This document shows, in pieces, positions 7,228 through 15,077 of a DNA stretch of 20,940 bases (position 1 is the first letter of the stretch; each line of letters starts with the position of its first letter). This stretch comes from an uncultured Clostridia bacterium (lineage in GTDB: Bacteria > Bacillota > Clostridia > TANB77 > CAG-508). Both the position numbers and the translations under genes were made by a program. The notes under the pieces were generated by a model, which did not search any database, was not told where the DNA came from, and saw only the letters and a list, made by a program, of their open reading frames with translations. Location of the stretch: the NCBI GenBank assembly GCA_934122385.1, contig CAKOWP010000019.1, positions 1-20,940 of the forward strand, read 5' to 3'.

Positions 7228-8832
7228 ATGAATAAATTGAAAAGTACCAAAGCAATCACGCTTATAGCGTTGGTTATAACAATTATAATTTTGCTAATTT
7301 TAGCAGGAATATCAATATCAGCTTTGACTCAAACAGGATTGTTTGGTAAGGCTAAAAAAGCAAAGGTTGAAGCAGAGAGAACAAGAGCACTAGAAGAATT
7401 AAGACTGTTAGTAATGGAAGTACAAACAGATAAGAAAGGAAATGCTACATTAAGGGATGTAATAGAGAAACTAAAAAATGATGTGGATAATGAATATGAA
7501 GTTAGTGAAAAAATAGCAACATTGATAGGAGAGATTCCAGATATAAATGATGATACAACAGAAATTTATGTTGAATATAAAGGGTATAAATTTAAGATTG
7601 ATGGTAATATGAATGTTGAATTTGTAAAAAATGGTGAAAAAAAGAAATATTGTAAAATAAAATATCAAATTGGCGAAGGAGTAAGTATAGATAATGTAGT
7701 AACAAAAGTGGAATGTAATACATCTTATAGGACTACATTGACTGTAAAGACTGGATATGCAATAAAAAGTATAGTAGTAAAAATGGGTGAAAATGAAATA
7801 AATGTGGATAAGGAACAGGGAGTAATTAATATAGATAATGTGGATTCTGATGTTGAAATAATCATAGATACTTCTAAACTGGATTTTGAAGATATTATTA
7901 ATAAAAATATTGATTTCACAGGTGATAATTGTGAAAAAGGTTCAATAAAAGTGGGTGAAAATCTGTATATAAAAATAAAGTCAAAAAATGGGAATATACA
8001 AAGTATTGAACCAAGTATTCCATTTAAAGTTAGTGAAAATGGAAATTATAAATTTAAAATAAATGTAGAATATGATGGTAAAATTATAGAATTGGAAAGA
8101 AATGTTCTTGTTAATCAATTTATGACACAACAAACATTAGGATTTGTTAAATATAATGCAGGAAATTGGGAAAAAAATCAGATAGATGAATTAGATAGTT
8201 TATATAATATAAATGAAGAACATATAGCGAGTGATAGTAAAAACTTTACATTTGGAGGATTTTCGTATAATAAGAATAATGATAATTCTAATATTGTTAT
8301 AAGTAGGAATGATAGTGTTAGCCCTGAGAAAGGTAAGGGTAATCCAAATGAAAATGGTTGGAAAATTCTCTCAAGCTATGAAGAAAATGGAAGAATTTAT
8401 GTTACAAAATTGATTCATGCTGGTGCTCCAGAAAATTTTACATGTATGTATGGAACAAATAATGCTGCAATTGCGGAGTATATTTTATCTGGAGGAAACA
8501 GGAACAAAAAATTTAATGACTATAAAGTAAGAGACTGGAATATGTATATGGATCAAAATCAGAAAGATTTAATAGAGAGTATTCATATTATGAGGTATGA
8601 TGAGGCTAAAAGCTTATCAAGTAATGAGAAAAGAAAGATTGGAAGTACATATTTTTTGCTAACAAATGGTGAAACAAAGACTTTTCAAACTGTATTGGAG
8701 GATGGAAGCTTTGATTATTTTAAAAGTAATCATTGTTTTGGAATAAGACCAGTAATTGTCATGAAAGATGGTGTGTATATTGAAAAAGGAGAAGGAACTA
8801 TAGAAGAACCATTTGTATTATTAAGTGAATAG
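7228..8832 (+). CDS. prepilin-like surface protein with Ig-like and C-terminal Clostridial domain
   Basis: The 534-residue protein starts with a short basic leader and the prepilin-type segment KAITLIALVITIIILLILAG (residues 8-27), followed by a charged helix to about residue 65. This N-terminus is common in Clostridial pilin-like proteins and would be processed by a prepilin peptidase, but the residue before the cut is Ala9, not the usual Gly. Residues 142-214 resemble a repeated Ig-like domain containing Gly-Tyr-x-Ile-x-Ser-Ile-Val-Val-Lys-Met-Gly. Residues 225-298 look like a second beta domain. Residues 300-534 end with GIRPVIVMKDGVYIEKGEGT, as in DUF6273-like extracellular domains. An AAGGAG Shine-Dalgarno, its own promoter and a terminator (8898) make it a single-gene unit. 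The ligand is unknown. Confidence 0.72.
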   Translation: MNKLKSTKAITLIALVITIIILLILAGISISALTQTGLFGKAKKAKVEAERTRALEELRLLVMEVQTDKKGNATLRDVIEKLKNDVDNEYEVSEKIATLIGEIPDINDDTTEIYVEYKGYKFKIDGNMNVEFVKNGEKKKYCKIKYQIGEGVSIDNVVTKVECNTSYRTTLTVKTGYAIKSIVVKMGENEINVDKEQGVINIDNVDSDVEIIIDTSKLDFEDIINKNIDFTGDNCEKGSIKVGENLYIKIKSKNGNIQSIEPSIPFKVSENGNYKFKINVEYDGKIIELERNVLVNQFMTQQTLGFVKYNAGNWEKNQIDELDSLYNINEEHIASDSKNFTFGGFSYNKNNDNSNIVISRNDSVSPEKGKGNPNENGWKILSSYEENGRIYVTKLIHAGAPENFTCMYGTNNAAIAEYILSGGNRNKKFNDYKVRDWNMYMDQNQKDLIESIHIMRYDEAKSLSSNEKRKIGSTYFLLTNGETKTFQTVLEDGSFDYFKSNHCFGIRPVIVMKDGVYIEKGEGTIEEPFVLLSE

Positions 8833-8897
8833 TTTATTATATTATATAAATTCATGTTTCGTTTTTTTCCATATACTTTATATTAAATATATATATG

Positions 8898-8928
8898 AAA
8901 ATAGGAGTTATTAGACTTCTATTTTTTT
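8898..8928 (+). terminator. intrinsic terminator after the prepilin-like gene
   Basis: An 11-bp stem (8898-8908 with 8915-8925, one G-U pair), a 6-nt loop TATTAG and a seven-T run to 8928. Confidence 0.85.
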
Positions 8929-9019
8929 GTTCAATATTTTTATTAGTTATACTTTAAACATTATTTTTATGGATTGGAACTGTTATATATTAAAAATTTA
9001 AAATAGTAAATAAATAGTA

Positions 9020-9048
9020 TTGCTAAAAAAATAAAAAAAATATATAAT
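9020..9048 (+). promoter_or_regulatory. sigma-A promoter for the cmk operon
   Basis: TTGCTA at 9020-9025, a 17-nt almost pure A/T spacer and a perfect TATAAT at 9043-9048, about 20 nt before the ATG at 9069. Confidence 0.65.
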
Positions 9049-9068
9049 GAGGAAAAAGAGGGAATAAT

Positions 9069-9281
9069 ATGGGGAAAAAAATAGAAACAGGTTTAATAAT
9101 TGTAAAAGAAGATATATTTTCAAAAATAAGAAAAAATTTATTTGCAATAATTTTTAAAAAAGAAAATGAATTATTAAATAAAATATATGAAATAGAAAAG
9201 CCCCAAAATGTAGTACATGGTAAAGTAATTATTCCCAAAGAAATGTCAATAAATAAAATTGTTTCTAAAAAAATTAATTAA
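9069..9281 (+). CDS. small basic hypothetical protein upstream of cmk
   Basis: The 70-residue Lys/Ile-rich protein begins MGKKIETGLIIVKEDIF. It has an amphipathic stretch around residues 15-42 and a C-terminal segment with HGKVIIPKEM. There is no signal peptide or clear transmembrane helix. AGAGGGA lies about 6 nt before the ATG, and a good promoter is at 9020-9048. The gene ends 18 bp before cmk and is probably co-transcribed with it. Its base use matches its neighbours. I do not recognise the family. Confidence 0.6.
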   Translation: MGKKIETGLIIVKEDIFSKIRKNLFAIIFKKENELLNKIYEIEKPQNVVHGKVIIPKEMSINKIVSKKIN

Positions 9282-9299
9282 AAGGAAAGGGTGTAGAAA

Positions 9300-9959
9300 A
9301 TGATAGTAGCAGTTGATGGACCAGCAGGAAGCGGTAAAGGAACAGTAACAAAAAGAATAGAAAAAGAATTGGGATTTTTAAACTTAGACACAGGAGCAAC
9401 ATATAGATGTGTAGCTTTGCAGGTTTTAAGAGAAAATGTTAGTTTAAAAGATGAAGAAGAAATAATAAAAATAGCAAATGATATAGATATCAAAATCAAT
9501 AATATAGGGGATAAAGACATTATTTTATTAAATGGAGAAGATGTTAGTAAAGAAATAAGAACAAAAGAGGTAACATCAATAGTTTCTCAAGTTTCTTCAA
9601 TAATTCCGGTAAGAGAAAAGATGGTAGAAGTGCAAAGAAAACTTGCAAATGGAAAAAATGTTATTGTAGAAGGTAGAGATATTGGTACTGTCGTATTTCC
9701 AAATGCAGATATAAAAATTTATTTAGATGCAGGTGAAGAAATAAGAGCCCAAAGAAGATATGAAGAAAATGAACAAAATGGAATAGATACAACATATGAA
9801 GAGGTTTTAGAAAATGTTAAAATGAGAGACTACAATGATATGCACAAAAAAGTTGGTGCTTTGAAAAAAGCAGATGATGCAATTGTTGTAGATTCAACAA
9901 ATCTTACAATTGACCAAGTTGTTGAAAAAATAAAAGATATTATAAAAGGACACAAATAA
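9300..9959 (+). CDS. cmk: cytidylate kinase
   Basis: Phosphorylates CMP and dCMP with ATP in pyrimidine nucleotide supply. The 219-residue length is typical. The P-loop GPAGSGKGT occupies residues 7-15, the substrate segment LDTGATYRCVA follows at about 29-39, and the lid region includes VVEGRDIGTVVFP-like sequence (IVEGRDIGTVVFPNADIKIYLDA). The C-terminal RDYNDMHKKVGALKKADDAIVVDST matches the family pattern, with Asp and Lys where expected. A Shine-Dalgarno-like AAAGG precedes the ATG. It lies between the small gene at 9069 and rdgB, separated from rdgB by 15 bp, consistent with one operon. Confidence 0.95.
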   Translation: MIVAVDGPAGSGKGTVTKRIEKELGFLNLDTGATYRCVALQVLRENVSLKDEEEIIKIANDIDIKINNIGDKDIILLNGEDVSKEIRTKEVTSIVSQVSSIIPVREKMVEVQRKLANGKNVIVEGRDIGTVVFPNADIKIYLDAGEEIRAQRRYEENEQNGIDTTYEEVLENVKMRDYNDMHKKVGALKKADDAIVVDSTNLTIDQVVEKIKDIIKGHK

Positions 9960-9974
9960 AAGAAGGAGTTTAAA

Positions 9975-10550
9975 ATGCAAAAACAAATTATAATGGCTTC
10001 TGGAAACAAAGGAAAAATCAAAGAAGCGCAAGAAATATTAAAAGATTATGAAATAATACCAATGAATGAAATTGGTATTGATATAGATGTAGAGGAAGAT
10101 CAAGATACATTTGAAGGAAATGCAAGAAAAAAAGCAGAAACAATAGCAAAAACATTGAATGGAAAAATGTGTTTAGCAGACGATTCAGGAATCCAAATTG
10201 AATTTTTAGATGGATTTCCAGGTGTATTTACCAAAAGATGGCATAAAGGAACAGATAGAGAAAGAAATGAGGCTTTAATAGAGAAACTAAATGGTGTACC
10301 ACATGAAAAAAGAAAGATAAAATTTGTTACAGCAATGGTATTATCAGATGGTGAAAAAACTATTATAGCAGTAGGAGAGATTCAAGGTTATGTTGCAGAA
10401 TCTCCAAGGGGAGAAAATGGATTTGGATTTGACGAGATTTTTGAATTAGAGGATGGAAGAACATTGGCTGAAATTTCATCAGAAGAAAAAAATCAAATTA
10501 GTGCAAGAAAGAAAGCATTGGAAAATTTAAAAGAAAAATTAAAGAACTAA
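9975..10550 (+). CDS. rdgB: non-canonical purine NTP pyrophosphatase (XTP/dITP diphosphatase)
   Basis: Hydrolyses ITP, dITP and XTP to monophosphates, keeping deaminated purines out of nucleic acids. The 191-residue protein has the Ham1/RdgB motifs in order: MASGNKGKI near the N-terminus (SGNKGK at residues 9-14), DTFEGNARKKA, CLADDSGIQIEFLDGFPGV with the catalytic Asp pair, RGENGFGFDEIF (a GFGFDEIF variant of the common GFGYDPIF) and SARKKAL at the end. AAGGAG is placed 6 nt before the ATG. It follows cmk and precedes murA by 98 bp. Confidence 0.95.
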   Translation: MQKQIIMASGNKGKIKEAQEILKDYEIIPMNEIGIDIDVEEDQDTFEGNARKKAETIAKTLNGKMCLADDSGIQIEFLDGFPGVFTKRWHKGTDRERNEALIEKLNGVPHEKRKIKFVTAMVLSDGEKTIIAVGEIQGYVAESPRGENGFGFDEIFELEDGRTLAEISSEEKNQISARKKALENLKEKLKN

Positions 10551-10592
10551 TAATATAATTTCATAAAGAAAAAGAAGATGATACTAAATTCA

Positions 10593-10637
10593 CTTTTTAC
10601 GTAAACAATTCATAAAATATAGCAAAAACGTAAAAAG
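10593..10637 (+). promoter_or_regulatory. inverted repeat overlapping the murA ribosome binding site
   Basis: CTTTTTACGT (10593-10602) and ACGTAAAAAG (10628-10637) are perfect 10-bp inverse arms separated by 25 nt. The right arm runs into the murA Shine-Dalgarno AAGGAGG (10635-10641), so the folded mRNA would partly hide it. Two readings are possible: translational control, or a DNA dyad bound by a regulator. There is no T run after it, so a terminator is unlikely. Confidence 0.5.
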
Positions 10638-10648
10638 GAGGAAGAAAA

Positions 10649-11897
10649 ATGTCAAGTTACATAATAGAAGGGCGGAAAAAAACTAGAAGGCACAGTAAAA
10701 ATATCAGGCTCAAAAAATTCAGCATTACCAATAATAGCAGCAACAATATTAAATGCTGGAAAAACCACGTTATATAATGTACCAAACATACAAGACACGC
10801 AGATGATGTATAAAATACTAGAAACACTAGGAGCAAAAATAGAAAAGAAAAATGGAAAAATAAAAATAGATACATCAAAAATAGAAAAATATGAAATACC
10901 ACCAGAATTAATGCACAAGATGCGTTCATCAGTAATACTAGCGGGAGCATTGTTAGGACGATACAAAAAAGCAATATTTTCATATCCAGGAGGGTGTGAT
11001 ATTGGCTCAAGGCCAATAGATTTACATTTAAAAAGCTTTGAAAAATTAGGAATACAAGTAAATCAAAACCATGGAAATATAGAATGCAATGCTGAGAAAA
11101 TTCATGGAGAAAAAATTGACTTAGATTTTCCAAGTGTAGGGGCGACAGAAAATGCGATACTTGCAAGTGTATTAGCAAGTGGAACAACAATTATAACAAA
11201 TGCAGCAAGAGAACCAGAAATAATAGATTTGCAGAATTTTTTAAATAAAATGGGTGCAAGAGTTGTAGGTGCAGGAACGGATGAAATACAAATTGATGGT
11301 GTAAAAAAATTAAAAGATATTAGTTATAATATAATGCCAGACAGAATAGAAACAGGTTCATTTTTATGTTTTGCAGCTGCAACAAAAGGAAATATAATAT
11401 TAGAGAATGTAAATGCAACACATATTACTCCAATAATAAATAAATTAGAAGAAGCGGATTGCAAAATTGAAGTAAATAAAAATAAAATAAAAATTGTAGC
11501 ACCTAAAAAATTGAAGGCAATAGATATAAAAACAATGCCATATCCAGGATTTCCAACAGATATGCAATCAGTGTTTGCTTCAATGCTTACAACTGCAAAA
11601 GGAACATCTATAATAGTAGAAAATATATTTGAAAATAGATACAAATATACACAAGAACTTAATAAAATGGGTGCAAAAATTACTGTTGAGGGAAAAAGTG
11701 CAGTAATACGAGGAACAAGAAAATTGTATGGAACTGATGTTAAAGCAACAGATTTAAGAGGTGGTGCAGCGCTTGTATTAGCAGGTTTAATTGCTAAAGG
11801 AAAAACACAAATTGATAATATTGAATATATTTTAAGAGGGTATGAAAAATTGGATTGTAAATTGCAAAATTTGGGGGCTGATATAAGTATAAAATAA
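10649..11897 (+). CDS. murA: UDP-N-acetylglucosamine 1-carboxyvinyltransferase, with in-frame CGGA recoding site
   Basis: MurA transfers enolpyruvate from PEP to UDP-GlcNAc, the first committed step of peptidoglycan synthesis. Reading starts at ATG 10649 after AAGGAGG and gives MSSYIIEG. Codon 9 is CGG followed by A, and staying in frame stops at 10775 after 42 residues. Skipping one base there (10673) restores a 415-residue protein of family length. It includes KLEGTVKISGSKNSALPIIA with the Lys-Asn pair, and PGGCDIGSRPIDLHL with the catalytic Cys. The restored EGGKKLEG matches the N-terminal GG-x-x-L-x-G pattern of the family. The rest is intact, so this is not an ordinary decayed gene. See the CGGA feature at 10673. 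The coding reading is join(10649..10672,10674..11897), assuming the C is skipped. Confidence 0.88.
10673..10676 (+). other. CGGA recoding site in murA
   Basis: In frame the codons read GAA GGG CGG AAA. Homology resumes one base later, so CGGA must count as one residue, or the C must be skipped and GGA read as Gly. Gly gives EGGKKLEG, the expected sequence. A seven-A run follows directly, so loss of one A (7 to 6) is an alternative that would give Arg instead. Confidence 0.65.
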
Positions 11898-11931
11898 ATG
11901 CTACTAGAGATACATTTTGTGATTTTTTTGT

Positions 11932-11960
11932 AAAAACTATAGAAATATAGTTTTTTTTTT
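11932..11960 (+). terminator. intrinsic terminator after murA
   Basis: A perfect 10-bp stem (11932-11941 with 11946-11955) with a GAAA tetraloop and an uninterrupted T run to 11960. It separates the cmk-rdgB-murA unit from the division cluster. Confidence 0.88.
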
Positions 11961-11968
11961 GATACAAT
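11960..11968 (+). promoter_or_regulatory. candidate extended -10 promoter for divIB
   Basis: TGATACAAT (TG-A-TACAAT) lies immediately after the murA terminator and about 30 nt before the TTG start of divIB. No convincing -35 is seen (TAGAAA at 11940-11945), so this would depend on the extended -10. Confidence 0.4.
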
Positions 11969-11998
11969 ACATACTAGAAATTTTTGGAGGTGAAAATT

Positions 11999-12997
11999 TT
12001 GACAAAACAACAAAAAGAAAAACTTGATAATTTATATAAATTTTCTGAAGAAAACTACGTAGAACCAAATCAAGAAGAAAAAATCAGAAAGAAAAAATCA
12101 AAAGAAAGAGAAAAAAGAATAAAGAAAAGAAACACATCACAAAGAGACCAATTTGACCTAGATACAGAAACAGTAATAGGAATGACAAATAGAAACAAAC
12201 AAAGGAAAAACAAAGTAAATCCAAGTAAATTAACAAAAAAACAAGCACATGTATTAAGAAAAAGAAAAAAGATGAAAAAAATTATCAAATTTTTAACACT
12301 ATTATTTATAATAATAGGAGGAGTTGTTTTTTCTTTAGTTTCACCAATTTTTAATATAAACGAAATACAGGTAAAAAATAATAATCTTATAAGCCCTGAA
12401 ACAATAATAAGTTTATCAAATTTAAGTGAGGGACAAAACATATTTAGATTTAACAAAGGAAAAACAGAAAAAGAGATAAAAACAAATGCTTATATAGAAA
12501 GTGTAAATGTAAAAAGAAAAATACCAAATAAAATTGAGATAACAGTTGAAGAAAGAGAAAGAAACTATAATGTTGAATTTTTGAATGGATATGCTTATAT
12601 AAATAATCAAGGATATATATTAGAAATATCAGAGCAAAAATTGGATTTACCAGTTATCCAAGGAATTTCAACAGAACAAGAACAAATTGTGGAAGGAAAC
12701 AGATTAAATGTTGAAGATTTGGAAAAATTAGAGACTGTAATTCAAATAATGAATATTTGTAAAAGCTATGACTTGGATAAAAAAGTTTCAACTATAGATA
12801 TATCAAACAAAAATAATTATACAATATATATGGAACAAGAAAAGAAAACAATTTATTTAGGTGACGAAAGTAATCTAAATAATAAAATGTTATATGTTCC
12901 AACAATTTTAAATGAAAATAAAGACAAAGAAGGAACTATATATTTAAATGGTGATTTAAATGGTAACTTTAAACCTAGATTTAGAGAAAAGGTATAG
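11999..12997 (+). CDS. divIB: cell division protein DivIB/FtsQ
   Basis: A division-septum protein that scaffolds the divisome. The 332-residue protein has a basic cytoplasmic tail of about 95 residues, rich in Lys/Arg, then one membrane helix near IIKFLTLLFIIIGGVVFSLV (about residues 95-114). An extracytoplasmic POTRA-like domain follows (FNINEIQVKNNNLISPETII, then VNVKRKIPNKIEITVEER), and then the DivIB beta domain. TTG 11999 is chosen because GGAGGTG stands 7 nt before it; the in-frame TTG at 11984 lies upstream of the ribosome binding site. It is followed 22 bp later by the first DUF881 gene, the order found in Bacillus (divIB-ylxW-ylxX-sbp-ftsA-ftsZ). Confidence 0.92.
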   Translation: MTKQQKEKLDNLYKFSEENYVEPNQEEKIRKKKSKEREKRIKKRNTSQRDQFDLDTETVIGMTNRNKQRKNKVNPSKLTKKQAHVLRKRKKMKKIIKFLTLLFIIIGGVVFSLVSPIFNINEIQVKNNNLISPETIISLSNLSEGQNIFRFNKGKTEKEIKTNAYIESVNVKRKIPNKIEITVEERERNYNVEFLNGYAYINNQGYILEISEQKLDLPVIQGISTEQEQIVEGNRLNVEDLEKLETVIQIMNICKSYDLDKKVSTIDISNKNNYTIYMEQEKKTIYLGDESNLNNKMLYVPTILNENKDKEGTIYLNGDLNGNFKPRFREKV

Positions 12998-13019
12998 TTT
13001 TTATAAAGGAGCGATATAG

Positions 13020-13739
13020 ATGACCAATAAAAAGGCAATTGGATTAGTGTTGGGAGCAATGTGCTTTGCTCTAACAGCAGGAATATGCGTACAAATAAAA
13101 ACTGTTAATAACACTAGTTCAAAAGTAAGTCAAAATTATGAAGAAAATAATTTAAGAGCTGAAGTTTTAAAATATAAAGAAAAATATGATAATCTTTTAA
13201 AAGAAACTGAAAAAATAGATGCACAATTGCAAGAACAAATTGATGGTGCAACAAAAAATAACTCTGAATTAGAAGATGCAAAAAATCAAATAAATGAAGG
13301 AAATAAAATGATAGGACTAACAGAAGTAACTGGACCGGGAATTATCTTAACAATTGCAGATAGTGATGTGGATTCTAATTCTGTTTTAGATCCAAATAAT
13401 TTCTTGATACATGATATTGATTTATTAAAGGTTGTAAATGAATTAAAAAATGCTGGAGCAGAAGCAATATCAATTAATGGTCAAAGAATTATTTTAACAA
13501 CACCAATAATATGTGGAGGAAATATCATAAATATTAATGGTGAAAAAATTGGTTCACCATTTGAAATAAAAGCTATTGGTTCACCAGAAGCTTTAGCAAA
13601 TTTATCTAGACCAGGCGGATATTTAAGTAGGCTTGAAGATAGAGGAATAAAAGTAAGTGCTCCTAAAAAATCAAATTCTATAACAATACCTAAATATTCA
13701 GGAGTATTAAACTTTAAATATATAACTAATAAAGAGTAA
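13020..13739 (+). CDS. DUF881 family protein, first of two
   Basis: The 239-residue protein has an N-terminal membrane anchor (residues 5-25, IGLVLGAMCFALTAGICVQI), a coiled coil (about 40-100) and a DUF881 domain with TGPGIILTIAD, LKVVNELKNAGAEAISINGQRI and GSPFEIKAIG. It is the YlxW/YlxX-type protein of the Firmicute division cluster; its biochemical role is not established. A clear AAGGAG Shine-Dalgarno lies 6 nt before the ATG. It is paired with a second copy at 13806 that shares the same domain order, so an ancient tandem duplication is likely. Confidence 0.9.
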   Translation: MTNKKAIGLVLGAMCFALTAGICVQIKTVNNTSSKVSQNYEENNLRAEVLKYKEKYDNLLKETEKIDAQLQEQIDGATKNNSELEDAKNQINEGNKMIGLTEVTGPGIILTIADSDVDSNSVLDPNNFLIHDIDLLKVVNELKNAGAEAISINGQRIILTTPIICGGNIININGEKIGSPFEIKAIGSPEALANLSRPGGYLSRLEDRGIKVSAPKKSNSITIPKYSGVLNFKYITNKE

Positions 13740-13757
13740 AATTTTGAAAAAAATTTT

Positions 13758-13798
13758 GGATGGCGATGAGCGAAACGAAGTGAAGCGAAAGGAATGAG
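13758..13798 (+). repeat. G-rich purine insert between the DUF881 genes
   Basis: About 40 bp (GGATGGCGATGAG to GGAATGAG), built from degenerate GAGCGAA/GAAGTGAAGCGAA units, stands out as much richer in G and C than its surroundings. It lies between the two DUF881 genes where their spacer would be. It resembles small intergenic repeats of the AGCGAA type; only one copy is present in the window. It also displaces any good Shine-Dalgarno for the next gene. Confidence 0.5.
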
Positions 13799-13805
13799 AT
13801 TTTAG

Positions 13806-14525
13806 ATGAAAAAAGGCAAAATAACGGTCTGTATCACAATTGCCATAGCATGTTTTGTATTAGCAATAGTAATGTCTATGCAATTTAAAGTTGTAAAAGA
13901 AACAGATATCACATCTATAGAAACAATGAGAGAAGAAGAATTAAGAACAGAGCTAGCAAACTGGAAAAAGATGTATAAGGAAGCCCAAGAACAATATGAC
14001 GAAAAATCTACAAAATTAGCTGAATATAAAGAAAAGGAACAGTCTGAAGAAGAATCTTCAAAATTAGTAGAAAAAGAATTAGAGCAAACTAATATGTACT
14101 TAGGGAAAACTGATGTTGAAGGACAAGGAATAACAATAAAAATTCAAGATGTTAATAATCAAGATGAAAATACGAGTGAAGAAGATGCAACAAAACCAAT
14201 TTCTGCGGAAGATTTATTAGTTGTTGTAGATTATTTAAAATTAGCAGGAGCAGAAGCAATATCAATAAATGGTGAAAGAGTAACAAATATGACAGACATT
14301 GTTGACGTAGGTTCAAATTCATTGATTTTTGTTAATCAACAAAGAATATTAGCTCCATATATAATTAAAGCAATAGGAGATCCAACAAAACTTGAAAGTA
14401 CATTACTTGGAAATGGTGGATATGTGGAAGAATTAAGAAATTATGGATTTACTGTAGATATAGATAAGGGAAAAGTCTCTATACCTAAATATAGTAAAGA
14501 AATAGGACATAAATATATTCAATAA
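13806..14525 (+). CDS. DUF881 family protein, second of two
   Basis: The 239-residue protein has the same layout as the preceding gene: membrane anchor (residues 6-26), acidic coiled coil (about 35-98) and DUF881 domain with GQGITIKIQD, LKLAGAEAISINGERV and APYIIKAIGDP. It lacks the Cys and some insert residues of the first copy, so the two have diverged. The start ATG 13806 has only weak complementarity to 16S rRNA (GAG 6-9 nt upstream) because the G-rich insert precedes it, so translation may be weaker or coupled. It precedes sbp by 26 bp. Confidence 0.9.
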   Translation: MKKGKITVCITIAIACFVLAIVMSMQFKVVKETDITSIETMREEELRTELANWKKMYKEAQEQYDEKSTKLAEYKEKEQSEEESSKLVEKELEQTNMYLGKTDVEGQGITIKIQDVNNQDENTSEEDATKPISAEDLLVVVDYLKLAGAEAISINGERVTNMTDIVDVGSNSLIFVNQQRILAPYIIKAIGDPTKLESTLLGNGGYVEELRNYGFTVDIDKGKVSIPKYSKEIGHKYIQ

Positions 14526-14551
14526 AATTTGTAAAAAGGAAATGGTGAATT

Positions 14552-14947
14552 ATGATTTTTTTAATTATGATAATAGCATGTATATTAGGAGTAGCCGTTG
14601 GTTTAAATGTGCCAATGATTTCATATACATATTCTAGTTATTTAGCAATTGCAATTATTGCAGCATTAGATTCAGTTTTTGGAGGAGTTGCATCTGTAAT
14701 AAATAAAAAATTTGATATGAAAATATTTATATCAGGATTTTTTGGAAATGCAATATTAGCAATATTATTAACAATGTTAGGCGAAAAATTAAATATTGAT
14801 ATTTATTTAGCAGCAATAGTTGTATTCGTAGGAAGAATGTTTAATAATTTAGGAATAATAAGAAGATATTATGTCGAAAAATGGACTGAAAAAATTAGAA
14901 ATAAATCAAAAAAAGAAGAAGAAGAAAATAAAAATACTGAAAAATAA
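14552..14947 (+). CDS. sbp: small basic membrane protein, DUF1290 (Sbp-like)
   Basis: A 131-residue protein with at least three hydrophobic segments (about residues 2-22, 28-50 and 58-78) and a further one near 86-100, followed by a strongly charged tail KWTEKIRNKSKKEEEENKNTEK. The family sits between the ylx genes and ftsA in Firmicutes, exactly as here. Its function is unknown; it is tied to division only by position. The ATG has an AAGGA/GGTGA region 4-11 nt upstream. It ends just before the phased A-tract repeat and ftsA promoter. Confidence 0.85.
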   Translation: MIFLIMIIACILGVAVGLNVPMISYTYSSYLAIAIIAALDSVFGGVASVINKKFDMKIFISGFFGNAILAILLTMLGEKLNIDIYLAAIVVFVGRMFNNLGIIRRYYVEKWTEKIRNKSKKEEEENKNTEK

Positions 14948-14960
14948 ATACTTATAAAGA

Positions 14961-15004
14961 ACATTACAAAAATGTTACAAAAATATTACAAAAATATAAC
15001 AAAT
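14961..15004 (+). repeat. four tandem 11-bp units upstream of the ftsA promoter
   Basis: ACATTACAAAA, ATGTTACAAAA, ATATTACAAAA and ATATAACAAAT follow each other without gap at 14961, 14972, 14983 and 14994. The A-tracts recur every 11 bp, close to one turn of DNA, and the array ends 4 bp before the -35 at 15009. This is the arrangement expected of curved DNA or an UP element; a regulator binding site is also possible. Confidence 0.75.
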
Positions 15005-15008
15005 TCTA

Positions 15009-15037
15009 TTGACAATTGAAAAAAAATGTAATATAAA
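15009..15037 (+). promoter_or_regulatory. sigma-A promoter for ftsA-ftsZ
   Basis: A consensus TTGACA at 15009-15014, a 17-nt spacer and TATAAA at 15032-15037, about 40 nt before the TTG start of ftsA. The 11-bp repeats sit directly upstream. Confidence 0.75.
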
Positions 15038-15077
15038 TACATCAAGAAATTTAGTACTAAAAAATGGGGGAATTAAC

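Noticed and set aside
9026..9042. A-rich stretch as a repeat array
   Set aside because: It is a simple A/T spacer between -35 and -10 with no periodic unit.
10676..10682. Classical -1 frameshifting on the seven-A run in murA
   Set aside because: The downstream frame is +1, not -1, relative to the start. A one-base deletion in the A run remains possible but does not explain sigE and sigG.
10657..12456. Long minus-strand open frames opposite murA and divIB
   Set aside because: They are Phe/Leu/Ile-rich shadows of A-rich genes and have no start signals or domain likeness.
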